A program made the position numbers and the translations under genes. A stretch of 64,000 bases of DNA from NORP259 sp041398705. GTDB lineage: Bacteria > Planctomycetota > UBA1135 > GCA-002686595. Each line of letters starts with the position of its first letter. Positions within the stretch are counted from its first letter, which is position 1. This document shows positions 53,840 through 63,267 of this stretch, piece after piece. A model generated the notes under the pieces. The model had not been told where the DNA came from. It saw only the letters and a list, made by a program, of their open reading frames with translations, and made no database searches. Location: contig JAWKUI010000004.1 in NCBI GenBank assembly GCA_041398705.1, positions 62,001-126,000 on the forward strand. The letters run 5' to 3'.

Positions 53840-54329
53840 CCACGATCCCGATGCCACCCTGGCCCTGGCCCGCCACGTGGGCAGCCACCTGAAGGCGGGC
53901 GAGGTGCTCGCGCTCAGCGGCGACCTGGGCGCGGGCAAAACCACCTTCGTGCGCGGTCTGGCCGAAGGACTCGGCATCACCGACCCGGTGTCGAGCCCGA
54001 CCTACACCCTGATGCACTCGTACGAGGGGCCCGGCCTCGGGCTACTGCACTACGACGCCTGGATGGAGGGCCGCCAGAAGGCCCTGCTCGCCGGGGGCGG
54101 CAGTGGGGTCATCGAGGGGGACGCGGTGGCGGTCGTCGAGTGGGCCTCCAAGGTGGCGGATTTCCTGCCCGACGGAGCCCTGTGGGTGGAGTTCGGCCAC
54201 CGGGACGAGCACACCCGGACCCTGGTCTTTTCGGGCCCAATGGGGCGCTGGAGCGAGATCCTGGGGGATCTGCCGGCCATCGCCGGCCTGGAACCCCCGG
54301 CCCTGGGCCTGCATTCCCGGATCGATTGA
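53826..54329 (+). CDS. tsaE: tRNA threonylcarbamoyladenosine synthesis ATPase TsaE
   Basis: 167 residues from the ATG at 53826 (another in frame at 53814); both overlap the thiL end. Walker A is GDLGAGKTT (32-40), followed by the family motifs SPTYTL (57-62), LLHYDAW and VVEWA (103-107). TsaE is the ATPase that supports TsaB/TsaD in making t6A37 on ANN-decoding tRNAs. It is last in the overlapping uvrA operon; tsaB and tsaD are not in the window. Confidence 0.93.
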   Translation: MQFVSHDPDATLALARHVGSHLKAGEVLALSGDLGAGKTTFVRGLAEGLGITDPVSSPTYTLMHSYEGPGLGLLHYDAWMEGRQKALLAGGGSGVIEGDAVAVVEWASKVADFLPDGALWVEFGHRDEHTRTLVFSGPMGRWSEILGDLPAIAGLEPPALGLHSRID

Positions 54330-54364
54330 ACCGGTCCCAGCCCCGTCCGTTCCCCCCCTTGTCC

Positions 54365-54940
54365 ATGGAGCCCCCCGCGGAACCGATCGACCCCCTGGAC
54401 GCCCTTGTGGCGGGGGATCCGGTTCCGTTCCAGGCTTTCGTGGCGCGCCAGACCCCCCTCATGGTGGCCTGGTTCCGGCGGGCCGGTGCCCGCCCGAGTG
54501 ATGCCGAGGACCTGACCCAAGACGTGATGCTCCGCCTTTTCCGCAACGCCGAGACCTACGCTTCGCAGGGACGCCTGGAGGGCTTCGCCTTCCGGGTGGC
54601 GCGCAACGCGTGGATCGACCATTGCCGGAAAGAGGGACTGCGTACCCCGGCGCGGGGCGGGGACGACGACGGCTTCGAAGCCGTGCCCGAACGCGCCGGC
54701 CAAGAGTCCAGTCCCGCCGTGGCTCTGGAGCACTCGGAGCTGCGCCAGGATTTGTTCGCGGCGATCGCCGGGATGGGGGACACCCAGCGGGAGGCGTTCC
54801 GCCTGGGGGTCCTGGAGGAGCGACCGTACTCGGAGATCGCCGAATTGCTCGGCATCCCCGTGGGCACGGTCAAGTCGAGGGTGTTCCACGCGATGCGCTT
54901 CCTGCGCGAACGACTGAAGAGCCAGGGGGAGGACCGATAA
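54365..54940 (+). CDS. ECF-type RNA polymerase sigma factor
   Basis: 191 residues. Region 2 is visible in MVAWFRRAGARPSDAEDLTQDVMLRLFRNAETY and GFAFRVARNAWIDHCRK. Region 4 is visible in EERPYSEIAELLGIPVGTVKSRVFHAMRFLRERL, a helix-turn-helix that binds the -35 box. There is no extra C-terminal domain. The next gene begins 2 bases after its stop and encodes a membrane-anchored protein that could hold it inactive. The window gives no direct evidence of its regulon. Confidence 0.92.
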   Translation: MEPPAEPIDPLDALVAGDPVPFQAFVARQTPLMVAWFRRAGARPSDAEDLTQDVMLRLFRNAETYASQGRLEGFAFRVARNAWIDHCRKEGLRTPARGGDDDGFEAVPERAGQESSPAVALEHSELRQDLFAAIAGMGDTQREAFRLGVLEERPYSEIAELLGIPVGTVKSRVFHAMRFLRERLKSQGEDR

Positions 54941-54942
54941 CC

Positions 54943-56049
54943 ATGCAAAGCCGCGATTCCGGATCCGATTTCATCCCGAGCGGGGACCTGCTCGAGGGCA
55001 TCGCCATCGACCTGGCCCTGGGACAGGAGACCGAAGCTAGCCTGCCGGCGGCGTGGCCGCAGGTGCCCGCCAACCAGTGGGCGGCGTTGCTGGCGAGCCC
55101 CGCGCTGCGCGCTCGCGTCGAAGAGAACCAGGCGCTGATCCGTACGAGCCGCACCGAATTGGCCGATTGGCAAGCCAGCACGCCGGCGTTGACCGGCCGC
55201 ATCCTCGCGAGTCTTTCGGAAGATGCGCCGAGCCCGGGTCTGCGCGGTGATTTCCAACTGGTGCGCAACTACCTGCGCGAACGCCTGCGCGATTCGATCT
55301 GGGTGCGGCTCGCTGCGGCGAGTTTCCTCGTGCACCTGATCGCGGTGCCCGCGGTTGCGGCTTACGTGTTGTGGAAGGCGCCGCAGAAGCGCGAAGTGAT
55401 CATCCACTTCCTGCCGCCCCAGGAGACCCTGGTGGAGGAAGTGCGGGTCGCGCCGGAAGAGGAACTCGTCACCGAAGACCTCGGCGTCTGGCACAGCCTC
55501 GGACTCGAGGCGGAGAATGCCCAGGCGGTGGCCCGCTATGCGTTGCGTTCGGCGGCCGCGATCGAAAGCGAAGTGCAGAAGCCCGGCACCCTGCCGATCG
55601 CCTGGCAAGCGCGGTTGCGCCTGGTGAAACGGGCCCCGGAAGCCTGGTTGCCGGTGCCTGAGGTGGCGACGCCGGACCTGGGTCATGTCCTGACCCTGGA
55701 ATTGGCCCTCGACTCGTTTGCCCTGCGCGGGGATACCGCGGAAGTCGTGACCGCCTTGTGCGGGCCGGTCTGGCGGTTGGCCAAGGACCGCGACGACGCC
55801 GCCGGGTGGTTGGCCCTGGCCTCGTTGGTCCGCGCCCGGGCCTACGATCTCTTCCCGGTGCCGGTGGACTTCGCCCAACGGGCCTCCGAGTTGCCCGAGC
55901 CGTTTGCCGGCCTGCGTGATGCGGTGCGCCCGGGGGCGCCGATCGATCCCCTTTGGATGGATCTGTATCACCAGGTGGTCGGGTTGGCGGCGCAGGATGC
56001 CACGTTGACCCCGGCCCCGGTATGGGCTGTGTATTGGCAAGGCCTCTGA
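54943..56049 (+). CDS. Membrane-anchored protein, putative anti-sigma partner of the ECF sigma factor
   Basis: 368 residues from the ATG at 54943; GGGGGAGGA inside the end of the sigma gene can serve as its ribosome site. Residues 1-115 are cytoplasmic and helical, a membrane helix spans about 120-145, and about 220 residues lie in the periplasm. There is no HxxxCxxC zinc motif, so it is not a ZAS-type anti-sigma. The role is inferred from position and topology only. Confidence 0.65.
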   Translation: MQSRDSGSDFIPSGDLLEGIAIDLALGQETEASLPAAWPQVPANQWAALLASPALRARVEENQALIRTSRTELADWQASTPALTGRILASLSEDAPSPGLRGDFQLVRNYLRERLRDSIWVRLAAASFLVHLIAVPAVAAYVLWKAPQKREVIIHFLPPQETLVEEVRVAPEEELVTEDLGVWHSLGLEAENAQAVARYALRSAAAIESEVQKPGTLPIAWQARLRLVKRAPEAWLPVPEVATPDLGHVLTLELALDSFALRGDTAEVVTALCGPVWRLAKDRDDAAGWLALASLVRARAYDLFPVPVDFAQRASELPEPFAGLRDAVRPGAPIDPLWMDLYHQVVGLAAQDATLTPAPVWAVYWQGL

Positions 56050-56141
56050 TTCCGGCGGCCTGACCGAAACCCGCGGCGCCGGGGCAGATTCACCGCCCGG
56101 AAGGGGCCGAGCCCTGGCTGGGAACACTATGCTAGGCGCCC

Positions 56142-57716
56142 ATGATCGGTTCCCCGCTGTGCGCCCTCGTTCTGCTGTTGCTGCCCCAGGGCACCACGCC
56201 TGAAATCCCGGACGTCTGGCACCTGGGCCTCGAGGAGGCCCGCGCCTTGGCCCTGCGCGGCAACCTGGACCTGCGGGTGGCCGAGGAGGCCGTGCAGCAG
56301 GCCCATTTCCGCCACCTGGGCTCGTTCGGTGCCTTCGAATGGCGCTTCAACGGGGATCTGACCTACCGGGATGCCACCCGCGAGACGAGCTCCTCGTTCC
56401 TGTCGGGTGGTAACCTGATCGAAAGCCAGACCACGTCGTACAACCTGCGGCTACAGCGGCCCTTCGAGACCGGGGCGACCTTCGACCTGAGCTTCCTCGG
56501 CAGTCTGGAGACGACCAACGCCTCGATCGCCGACAGCGACAAGCAGACCAGCGATGAGTTGGCGCTGCAGTACACGCAGCCGTTGCTGCGGGGCCGCGGC
56601 GGGGATGTGGTCACGGCGGACAAGCAACAGGCCGCCGTGCGCTGGGAGCAGGAAGTCGAAACCTGGCGCGGATCGCGGCAGGGCATCCTGGCGCAGGTCG
56701 ACAAGGCCTATTGGGACCTGCGCGCCGCGGTGGATGCGGTCGAGGTGCGACAGTCCGCGGTGGCGTTGGGCCAGGCGCTGCTCGAGCGGCGGCGGCAGGA
56801 GCTCAACGCGGGCGTGGGCACCGAACTCGCCGTGATCGAGTCCGAGGCGGAGTTGGCCACGCGCCACGAAGCCTTGCTCGCGGCGCAGAACCTGCGCGGG
56901 CAGCGCGAGGATGCGCTCAAGAAGTTGCTGCTCGGCGGGGAGGACCTGCAGCGTTGGCACCGCTCGATCGCGCCCGCGGACGGCTATCCCGAACTCGATG
57001 CCATGGGCAGCGCTCCGCCCTGGCGCGCGGCCTTGGCCATTGCGCTCGAAGCCCGCAGCGAACTGCGTCGCGCGCAAGCGACGGTGCGCTTGGCGGAGAT
57101 CGACAAGGCGCGCGCTCTGTCCAACGAACTCTCCGGCCTGGACCTCGTCCTGCGTGCCAGCTCGAACGCGGTGGATGCGAACTTCCGCCGCGCGTTTGCC
57201 GACACCTTCGACTGGGAAGCACCGACCTACTCGGCGCAACTCTCCTACGATGTGCCCCTCGGCAATCAAAGCGCCAAAGCCGAGGTGCAACGCACGGATT
57301 CTGCCCTGCGCACGGCCTGGGTCGAGCTTGAGAAGGTGCAACGCGACGTGGTGGCCGAAGTGCGTGGTGCCGTGCGGGAACTCGAATACCGCCGGGAAGC
57401 GTCGGGGGCCGCGGACCTGAGCCTGGAGCTCGCGCGCCGCCAACTCGAACAAGAAGAAGCCCGCAACCGCGAAGGCCTGTCCACCAACTACCAGGTGCTC
57501 GAGGTCCAGCAGCGCTTCGTCGAAGCCCTTTCGACCCAACGTCAGAGCCGCGCCGAATGGGCCAAAGCCTGGGTCGAGCTGAAACGCTCGCAGGGGCTCA
57601 TCGAGCCCGGAACCCAGGTGGATGCGCCGCCGCCTCCGGTCGAGGCGCCGCCCCCGTCCGCCGAGGATCCGGTGATTGAGCCCGCCGCGGGTGACTCCGG
57701 CGGACAAGGGAACTAG
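56142..57716 (+). CDS. TolC-family outer-membrane protein
   Basis: 524 residues with a short signal peptide. Two OEP-type repeats are visible: the helical part LGLEEARALALRGNLDLRVA with YTQPLLRGRGGD, and the second YDVPLGNQSAKAEVQRT with RQLEQEEARNREGLSTNYQV. YTQPLLRG is a common strand of TolC-like proteins that retain substrate channels for type I secretion or efflux. The C-terminal 40 residues are Pro-rich and probably periplasmic. TATGCT at 56128-56133 lies 8 bases before the ATG. No inner-membrane partner is nearby. Confidence 0.85.
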   Translation: MIGSPLCALVLLLLPQGTTPEIPDVWHLGLEEARALALRGNLDLRVAEEAVQQAHFRHLGSFGAFEWRFNGDLTYRDATRETSSSFLSGGNLIESQTTSYNLRLQRPFETGATFDLSFLGSLETTNASIADSDKQTSDELALQYTQPLLRGRGGDVVTADKQQAAVRWEQEVETWRGSRQGILAQVDKAYWDLRAAVDAVEVRQSAVALGQALLERRRQELNAGVGTELAVIESEAELATRHEALLAAQNLRGQREDALKKLLLGGEDLQRWHRSIAPADGYPELDAMGSAPPWRAALAIALEARSELRRAQATVRLAEIDKARALSNELSGLDLVLRASSNAVDANFRRAFADTFDWEAPTYSAQLSYDVPLGNQSAKAEVQRTDSALRTAWVELEKVQRDVVAEVRGAVRELEYRREASGAADLSLELARRQLEQEEARNREGLSTNYQVLEVQQRFVEALSTQRQSRAEWAKAWVELKRSQGLIEPGTQVDAPPPPVEAPPPSAEDPVIEPAAGDSGGQGN

Positions 57717-57796
57717 GATCCACTCTGTATCCACCTTTCCCTCGGGCCGCCCTTCTCCCCTCCGCCCCATGCGGCCGCCCGGGGTTCCATCGAACC

Positions 57797-59497
57797 ATGA
57801 TCGGAATCGACCTCCCGACCGCCCCCCGCCGGGGTGGTGCGCGCCCCCTGACCCTCCTGATCCTGGCCGCGCTCGCCGGTGTGCTCCTTTGGGGTTGGCA
57901 GAAGGGGAAGCAGTCCAAACCGAGCGGACCCGCCGTGAGCGAGGACCCGCTCAAGTCGGACAGGCGCGTGTCCGAGTTGCTGCAGGACTGCGGCATCGGT
58001 CTGCCCTTCGAGGGGGACACCACCGACCTGGTGCCGGTGATGGCGGGCAAACTCGTCATCGGTCAGGGCGAAGTGCTGCACCGGTACAAGGAACTGCTCG
58101 GCCAGCGGGGCACAGCCGTGGTGCCGGTACTCGAACGGCTGTTCGAGCAGCAGTTCGGCGAGCGCTTCGGAACGCCCGTGCTGCTCAACGTGCTCAACGT
58201 CGCGGCGCTCATGCCGGCAGGGGCCGGACTTGGCATCGCGCGCAAGGGTTTCGATCACCCGCGCGATGACGTGCGCATGGCGGCCCTCGATGTGTTCGCG
58301 GTGCACGGCGAACCCGAAGACTTCGATCGCATCCTGCCCTGGATCCCGCGCATCGTGAATCAGCCGTCCGCGGGGGACTACCTGCGGGCGCTGGCCTATT
58401 GCGACCCGGAGCGTTTCCACGAGAACGCGCTCGAATGGATGGAGGCGGGTCAATACCTGAACACGTGGGCCCAATTGGCGACGTTGGTGGGCGGCGATAC
58501 CGATCCGGACCGGGCGCGGCGCTACATGGCGATCGGTCTGGGCGAGACGGCGCCGCAGCCCGCGCGCGCAGCGCTGATGGTGCCCGCGGCGCGGCTGGGG
58601 ATCGAAGAAGCCCTGCTCGAGCTTTCGACCCGCATGGCTTCCGACATCGATCAACGGGCGCGGCTGGCCCTCGACGCCGTGCAGGTGGCCGGACGGTATG
58701 AGTTGGCGGAACAGGCGTTGATGACCGACAAGCGGCCGGAGATGCGCCAATACGCTGCGCAGATTCTCGCGGCCAATTCCGGTGGCGAGCTGGTTCGCGC
58801 GCAACTGACTACCGGCTTGAGCGACTCGGTAGCGGCGGTGCGCCTGGCCTGTCTCGAAGGACTCGTGATGCTCGGCGATACCGAAGCCTTGGCGCGCACG
58901 CTAGTGGATCTGCGCGGGACTCCGGTCGAACGCGGCCAGGCGTTCGAGATCCTTGCCCATCACTGGGATCTGGATCCGTCGCTGCCGCAGAAAGTGTTCG
59001 ATATCTTCAGCGGGCTCTACGCCCAGGCGGACGGCCGCGAGGGAAAGCTGGACATTCTCAAGCACATGGGCCGCGTGCCGCTGGGCGCGTCGGCGGAGTT
59101 CCTCTTCGCCCACTATGCCGAACTGACCGGGCCGGTGGGGGGCTTGACGCCGCACCGCTGGGCGGCCGGGCATGCCTTCAATGCGGGGCCCGCGGGCATG
59201 GCCGTATTGCAGGCGCGGCTGGCCCAGGAGACCGACCCGGAAAAGCGCCTCGACCTGATCGGCATGATCTGGCAGGACAAGAGCGAGGGCAGCAAGGACA
59301 TCTTGCTCGCCCTGGTGCAGGATGAGACCCGGAACCCCTACGAGCGCCTCTTTGTGGCCGATTGCCTGACGCGCCTGACCCAGCCGGAGGAATTGGCTCC
59401 GATTTTGAAGCGGGTCTATCAGCAGTCGACCCACCGAGATTTGCGACCGGCCCTACAATGCATGTTGTGGAAATGGTTCGCACTGCCCCCGGTCTGA
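57797..59497 (+). CDS. Membrane-anchored HEAT-like repeat protein
   Basis: 566 residues. One N-terminal membrane helix (about 18-34) precedes an all-helical region with HEAT/armadillo-like pairs such as FDHPRDDVRMAALDVFAVHG and DSVAAVRLACLEGLVMLGD. No catalytic motif is visible. The downstream FG-GAP gene starts inside its last codons (overlap from 59458), so the two may be co-translated. The periplasmic or cytoplasmic side cannot be settled. Confidence 0.68.
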   Translation: MIGIDLPTAPRRGGARPLTLLILAALAGVLLWGWQKGKQSKPSGPAVSEDPLKSDRRVSELLQDCGIGLPFEGDTTDLVPVMAGKLVIGQGEVLHRYKELLGQRGTAVVPVLERLFEQQFGERFGTPVLLNVLNVAALMPAGAGLGIARKGFDHPRDDVRMAALDVFAVHGEPEDFDRILPWIPRIVNQPSAGDYLRALAYCDPERFHENALEWMEAGQYLNTWAQLATLVGGDTDPDRARRYMAIGLGETAPQPARAALMVPAARLGIEEALLELSTRMASDIDQRARLALDAVQVAGRYELAEQALMTDKRPEMRQYAAQILAANSGGELVRAQLTTGLSDSVAAVRLACLEGLVMLGDTEALARTLVDLRGTPVERGQAFEILAHHWDLDPSLPQKVFDIFSGLYAQADGREGKLDILKHMGRVPLGASAEFLFAHYAELTGPVGGLTPHRWAAGHAFNAGPAGMAVLQARLAQETDPEKRLDLIGMIWQDKSEGSKDILLALVQDETRNPYERLFVADCLTRLTQPEELAPILKRVYQQSTHRDLRPALQCMLWKWFALPPV

Positions 59498-62400
59498 TCC
59501 GGTGCCTGCGCCTGGCCCTGCTCGCTGCGGGGCTGGGTGCCTGTGGAGGTGGGGGAGGCAGTTCGCCACCCAAGTCCGAGCCGGTTGCCACTCTTGCCGC
59601 CGCTTCCGGCTCCACCCCCGGGTCGACTGCCCCCGACCCGAAAACCGTTCAGGACCCCACCGTTCCCCGGTTCCTGACCGCTGCCCCGGGACTCGTCTTC
59701 CGAGATTCCCGGCCCCCGCGCCCCGATTGGTTCGCCAGCCTCGAGCGCCAACTCATTCCCGACGCGGCCCGCTGGCCGGCGGAATCCATTGCATTGGCCC
59801 AGGAAGAATCCCTTCGCTCCTGGATGAAAGGCGGCCAGGTGGGGCTGCCGACGGGTTGGAAGCTGGCGGAGAACTTCGTGGGATCCGGCGATCCGCGCCA
59901 GGAAACCTGGCGCAACGACGCACCCGTCGCGGGCGTTGCCGTTCGTCACTACGAGGGGTCGGACAAGCAATGGGGCGGCGAAACCCTGCTGGCCCAGTTG
60001 CAGGGGCTTTGCCTGGAGCGGGGTCCTTCGCACGAGTGCCAGGCCCATGTGATGGCGATCGAAGCTTTGATTGGGGCCGGTGGGGGTTGGCGTTGCGAGT
60101 GGCTGCTCGCGAGCCGATCGGGTTCGCGCGAATTGCGCTGGCGCATCGAGACCCGCTGGTCCGGCGCGCGTGCAGATACCTTGGAGGCGTTCGCCTTCCT
60201 CGAGGCGGATGAGACTTCGGCAGGCGCTCCCCTGTACTCCTGCCGCACGGCCGCGATTCTGCCCAGCGATGCCATCACCGCGCGTGCCCAGGCCGCGGGC
60301 GGGATCGAAATGGTGCTGCGTCAGGACCGGCTGTACCCCGAGAGCACCTTGTATCTCGGCATGCGCGGGGTCGCGGCGGGGGACGTCGATGGGGATGGTC
60401 GCGAGGATCTCTACGTGGCGCGCTCGTTTGGCCAGCCCAACCAGTTGTTCGTGCGCCAGCCCTCCGGGGAGTTGGTGGACCGCGCCCTGGAGGCGGGGGT
60501 GGCGGACCTGGAAGACACGGCGGGAGTGCTGATCTGCGACCTCGACGGGGACGGCGCGCGGGATCTGGTCGCGGGGGTCGGTAGTCGGCTCGTGATCTCC
60601 TGGAACGATGGCCAAGGGCGCTTTCCCGAGCGTTCGATTCTCGAGGTGCCCGGCGGGGGATCGGACATCTACTCGATCTGCGCAGCGGATCCCGATGGCG
60701 ACGGGGACTTGGACCTCTACGCCACCTGCTACTTCGCCGGGGGTCGCGCGGGGTCTGCGCCCACGCCCTACCACGATGCGGAGAACGGCGCACCGAACCA
60801 GTATTGGCGTGCTCAAGGGCCGCGGCAGTACGAACTCGCGACGGCCGCGGTCGGTCTCGATCAGAACAATACGCGCTTCAGTCTGGCCGCGCTTTGGGAG
60901 GACCTCGATGGGGATGGCGATCTCGATCTCTACGTCACCAACGACTTCGGCCGCAACAATCTCTACCGCAACGAAGGCGGGCGGTTCGTCGACGTGGCCG
61001 CGGGCAGCGATGCGCTCGATATGGCCGCCAGCATGGGCATCAGCGCGGCGGACGTGAACGCGGACGGCCTGGTGGACTTGTACATCTCGAACATGCACAC
61101 GCCCGCGGGCATGCGTGTGGTGCGCTGCGACGCGTTCCAGGCCCAGGCGGCGCCGGCCGTGCGGGACGACTATCGCGGGCATGTGCGGGGCAATACGTTG
61201 TTGCTTGGCCAAGCCGGTGGAGGACTCAAGCGGGAGCAGGGCATGGACTGCGCGGCTCCGGGGGGGTGGTCTTGGGGTTCGGTGTTCCTCGACTTCGACA
61301 ACGACGGGCGCCCCGACCTGTTCGTGCCCAACGGCTTTGCCACCGGCTCGCTCGAGCAGGACCTGGCGAGTTTCTTCTGGCGCGAAGTGGTCGGCCGGTC
61401 GCCGGAGACGTTTGCCGTTTCACCCGCGTACCTGCAGGCTTGGAGCTGCATCACCCAACTGGCGATCCAAGACGGCTTTTCGTGGAACGGCCACGAACGG
61501 CACTATGCGTACGGCAACCGCGGCGATGGCCAGTTCCTCGATGTGTCGGCGGCGAGTGGGCTGGGGCTGATCGAAGATGGCCGCGGGGCCGCAGTCTGCG
61601 ACTGGGACATGGACGGCCGAGCCGATCTCTGGCTGAGCGCGCGCACGGCGCCGACCCTGCGTTTCCTGCACAACGAAACGCAGAACCCGCACCACTTCGT
61701 CGCTTTCGAACTCGCCGGCGCGGCGCCGAACACCGAGGCGGTGGGGGCGTTGGTGCAGGTGCGCGCTGGATCCGCGAAGTACGTGGCGCGGGTGTACGCG
61801 GGGGACGCTTACCTTTCGGCCGGCAGCAAACGCCGCTTGTTCGGTCTCGGGGCGCACGGGGACACCGTCGATGTGCGCGTGACTTGGCCCGATGGGGCCC
61901 AGCAGGAGTTCCCGGGACTTGCCGCGGATCGCACCTGGCGCTTGGCGCGTGAGGGGGAACCGCGGGTGCTGGCGCTGACGCCACTGCCCGGCGGTTGGCA
62001 GGCAAGCCGGCCCCTGAGCGGTCATCCCGGTCCTCCGCGCAGCCGCGTCTTGCCCGCCGATCGCTTGCCGATGTCGACGTGGGATCTGCCGACGTATGCG
62101 CGCGATCGTTTCGTGATCGCGCAGGCCTACCCGCGGCCGTGCTTGGTGGTGCTGTATGGATCCTGGCCCGGGGGCGGGATGGAAGGGCTCGAGCGCTGGG
62201 CCACGCTGCGCGGGCGGGATGATCTCGCCCTGCGTATCGTGAGTCTTGATGGCCCGCGGGAGGATGCGGCGGTGCGCGCGATGCTCGCGGGGTACGGCCT
62301 CGAGAACGTCGGCGGCCGCGGCGGAAGGCGGTTGCGCAACCTGGTGGAGATGGCGCTCGGGGAAGTCATGGGCGCTGCCCCGGATCGGCCTCTGCCCCTG

Positions 62401-62655
62401 GGACTCTTGTTCGATCCGGCCGGGCGGCTAGCGGCGATCTATCTGCAGGAGATCGACACCGATCAGGTGCTGAACGATGCGGCTGCGCTCGCGAGCGAAC
62501 CGCTGGATGCCTGGGAAAAGGGAGTGGATGTACTGGCTGGGGGGCGGTGGCTCGGGCCGCGACCCAAGCGGGCGATTGAGGCGCTGGCGGATTTCCTGGC
62601 GCGCAAGGGGGAAGCCGCCTGGGCGGCGGAGTTGCAGGCGGCCGCGGGCCGGTAG
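59458..62655 (+). CDS. FG-GAP / ASPIC-UnbV repeat lipoprotein with C-terminal redoxin-like region lacking cysteines
   Basis: 1065 residues from the ATG at 59458 (a second in-frame ATG is at 59473). The lipoprotein signal ends AGLGAC (C29). About seven DxDxDG calcium loops typical of FG-GAP blades are visible, for example GDVDGDGREDLYVA, EDLDGDGDLDLYVTNDFG and LDFDNDGRPDLFVPNG. An ASPIC/UnbV end follows (VDVRVTWPDGAQQEFPGL). The last ~190 residues (CLVVLYGSWPGGGMEGLERW, then PLPLGLLFDPAGRLAAIYLQ) resemble a thioredoxin fold, but the CxxC site is missing. Likely a surface adhesin or binding protein. Confidence 0.8.
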   Translation: MHVVEMVRTAPGLIRCLRLALLAAGLGACGGGGGSSPPKSEPVATLAAASGSTPGSTAPDPKTVQDPTVPRFLTAAPGLVFRDSRPPRPDWFASLERQLIPDAARWPAESIALAQEESLRSWMKGGQVGLPTGWKLAENFVGSGDPRQETWRNDAPVAGVAVRHYEGSDKQWGGETLLAQLQGLCLERGPSHECQAHVMAIEALIGAGGGWRCEWLLASRSGSRELRWRIETRWSGARADTLEAFAFLEADETSAGAPLYSCRTAAILPSDAITARAQAAGGIEMVLRQDRLYPESTLYLGMRGVAAGDVDGDGREDLYVARSFGQPNQLFVRQPSGELVDRALEAGVADLEDTAGVLICDLDGDGARDLVAGVGSRLVISWNDGQGRFPERSILEVPGGGSDIYSICAADPDGDGDLDLYATCYFAGGRAGSAPTPYHDAENGAPNQYWRAQGPRQYELATAAVGLDQNNTRFSLAALWEDLDGDGDLDLYVTNDFGRNNLYRNEGGRFVDVAAGSDALDMAASMGISAADVNADGLVDLYISNMHTPAGMRVVRCDAFQAQAAPAVRDDYRGHVRGNTLLLGQAGGGLKREQGMDCAAPGGWSWGSVFLDFDNDGRPDLFVPNGFATGSLEQDLASFFWREVVGRSPETFAVSPAYLQAWSCITQLAIQDGFSWNGHERHYAYGNRGDGQFLDVSAASGLGLIEDGRGAAVCDWDMDGRADLWLSARTAPTLRFLHNETQNPHHFVAFELAGAAPNTEAVGALVQVRAGSAKYVARVYAGDAYLSAGSKRRLFGLGAHGDTVDVRVTWPDGAQQEFPGLAADRTWRLAREGEPRVLALTPLPGGWQASRPLSGHPGPPRSRVLPADRLPMSTWDLPTYARDRFVIAQAYPRPCLVVLYGSWPGGGMEGLERWATLRGRDDLALRIVSLDGPREDAAVRAMLAGYGLENVGGRGGRRLRNLVEMALGEVMGAAPDRPLPLGLLFDPAGRLAAIYLQEIDTDQVLNDAAALASEPLDAWEKGVDVLAGGRWLGPRPKRAIEALADFLARKGEAAWAAELQAAAGR

Positions 62656-62706
62656 CAAGGGACCGAATGGCCTGGGCGGAATCCGGGGGCCGGAGACGTT
62701 TGGGGA

Positions 62707-63267
62707 TCAGTCCTGCCGGGATCCGTCGCGAAGCGGCAGGGCCAGCTGATACGGCACGCGGCCGGTGATTCCCGGGCGGGCGGGCAGGGCAATCAGGTGC
62801 CCCGCCATCGGGCCTTCCGCCACGTACTCGATGCGGTAGCCGTGGTACTCGAGCACGCTACCGGCGGCGCGGGCATCGGCCATGCGGTGGGCCACGGTGT
62901 CGTGCCCCTGGAGCCAGGCGCCGAGCCCGGCCTTGGGCAGATCCCCCGTCGCCACCATCTCGCGGGCGATCCAGCGCAAGGCGAGCACCGCGTCTTCCTC
63001 GTCGGCGGTACACAGCCAGGTGCGATAGAGGGGTGCGCTCACGAGCACGAGCAAAAGCCCCATCAATACCGCGAACGCGCCGCGGAAGAGGCCGCGGCGC
63101 AGGGGGCGGACCAGCGAGCGGCTGTGCGCCGGGCTGGCAGGCAGGGTGGCAGGGGGTTGGGTTTCCACTTCCTCCCAAGTTTCCCGCCCGCTAGCCTTGG
63201 GTTCAATCGCCGGGTGCGGGCTTGCCTGTCCGGATCCCGGCTTTGGCTTTTGCCGCAACCTCCCCAT
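62707..63267 (-). CDS. Small membrane protein of unknown function
   Basis: 186 residues from the ATG at 63267. A basic, proline-rich N-terminus of about 65 residues precedes a membrane helix (RGAFAVLMGLLLVLVSA). The C-terminal ~95 residues are soluble and beta-rich (YHGYRIEYVAEGPMAGHLIALP), resembling small pilin-like or DUF2950-like domains only loosely. The start codon shares CATG with the divergent cca gene, and an earlier ATG at 63306 lies inside that gene; the true start is uncertain. Confidence 0.55.
   Translation of the reverse strand: MGRLRQKPKPGSGQASPHPAIEPKASGRETWEEVETQPPATLPASPAHSRSLVRPLRRGLFRGAFAVLMGLLLVLVSAPLYRTWLCTADEEDAVLALRWIAREMVATGDLPKAGLGAWLQGHDTVAHRMADARAAGSVLEYHGYRIEYVAEGPMAGHLIALPARPGITGRVPYQLALPLRDGSRQD

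Noticed and set aside
59454..59459. TACAAT as a -10 box for the FG-GAP gene
   Set aside because: It overlaps the start codon itself, so it could not drive that start; likely chance.
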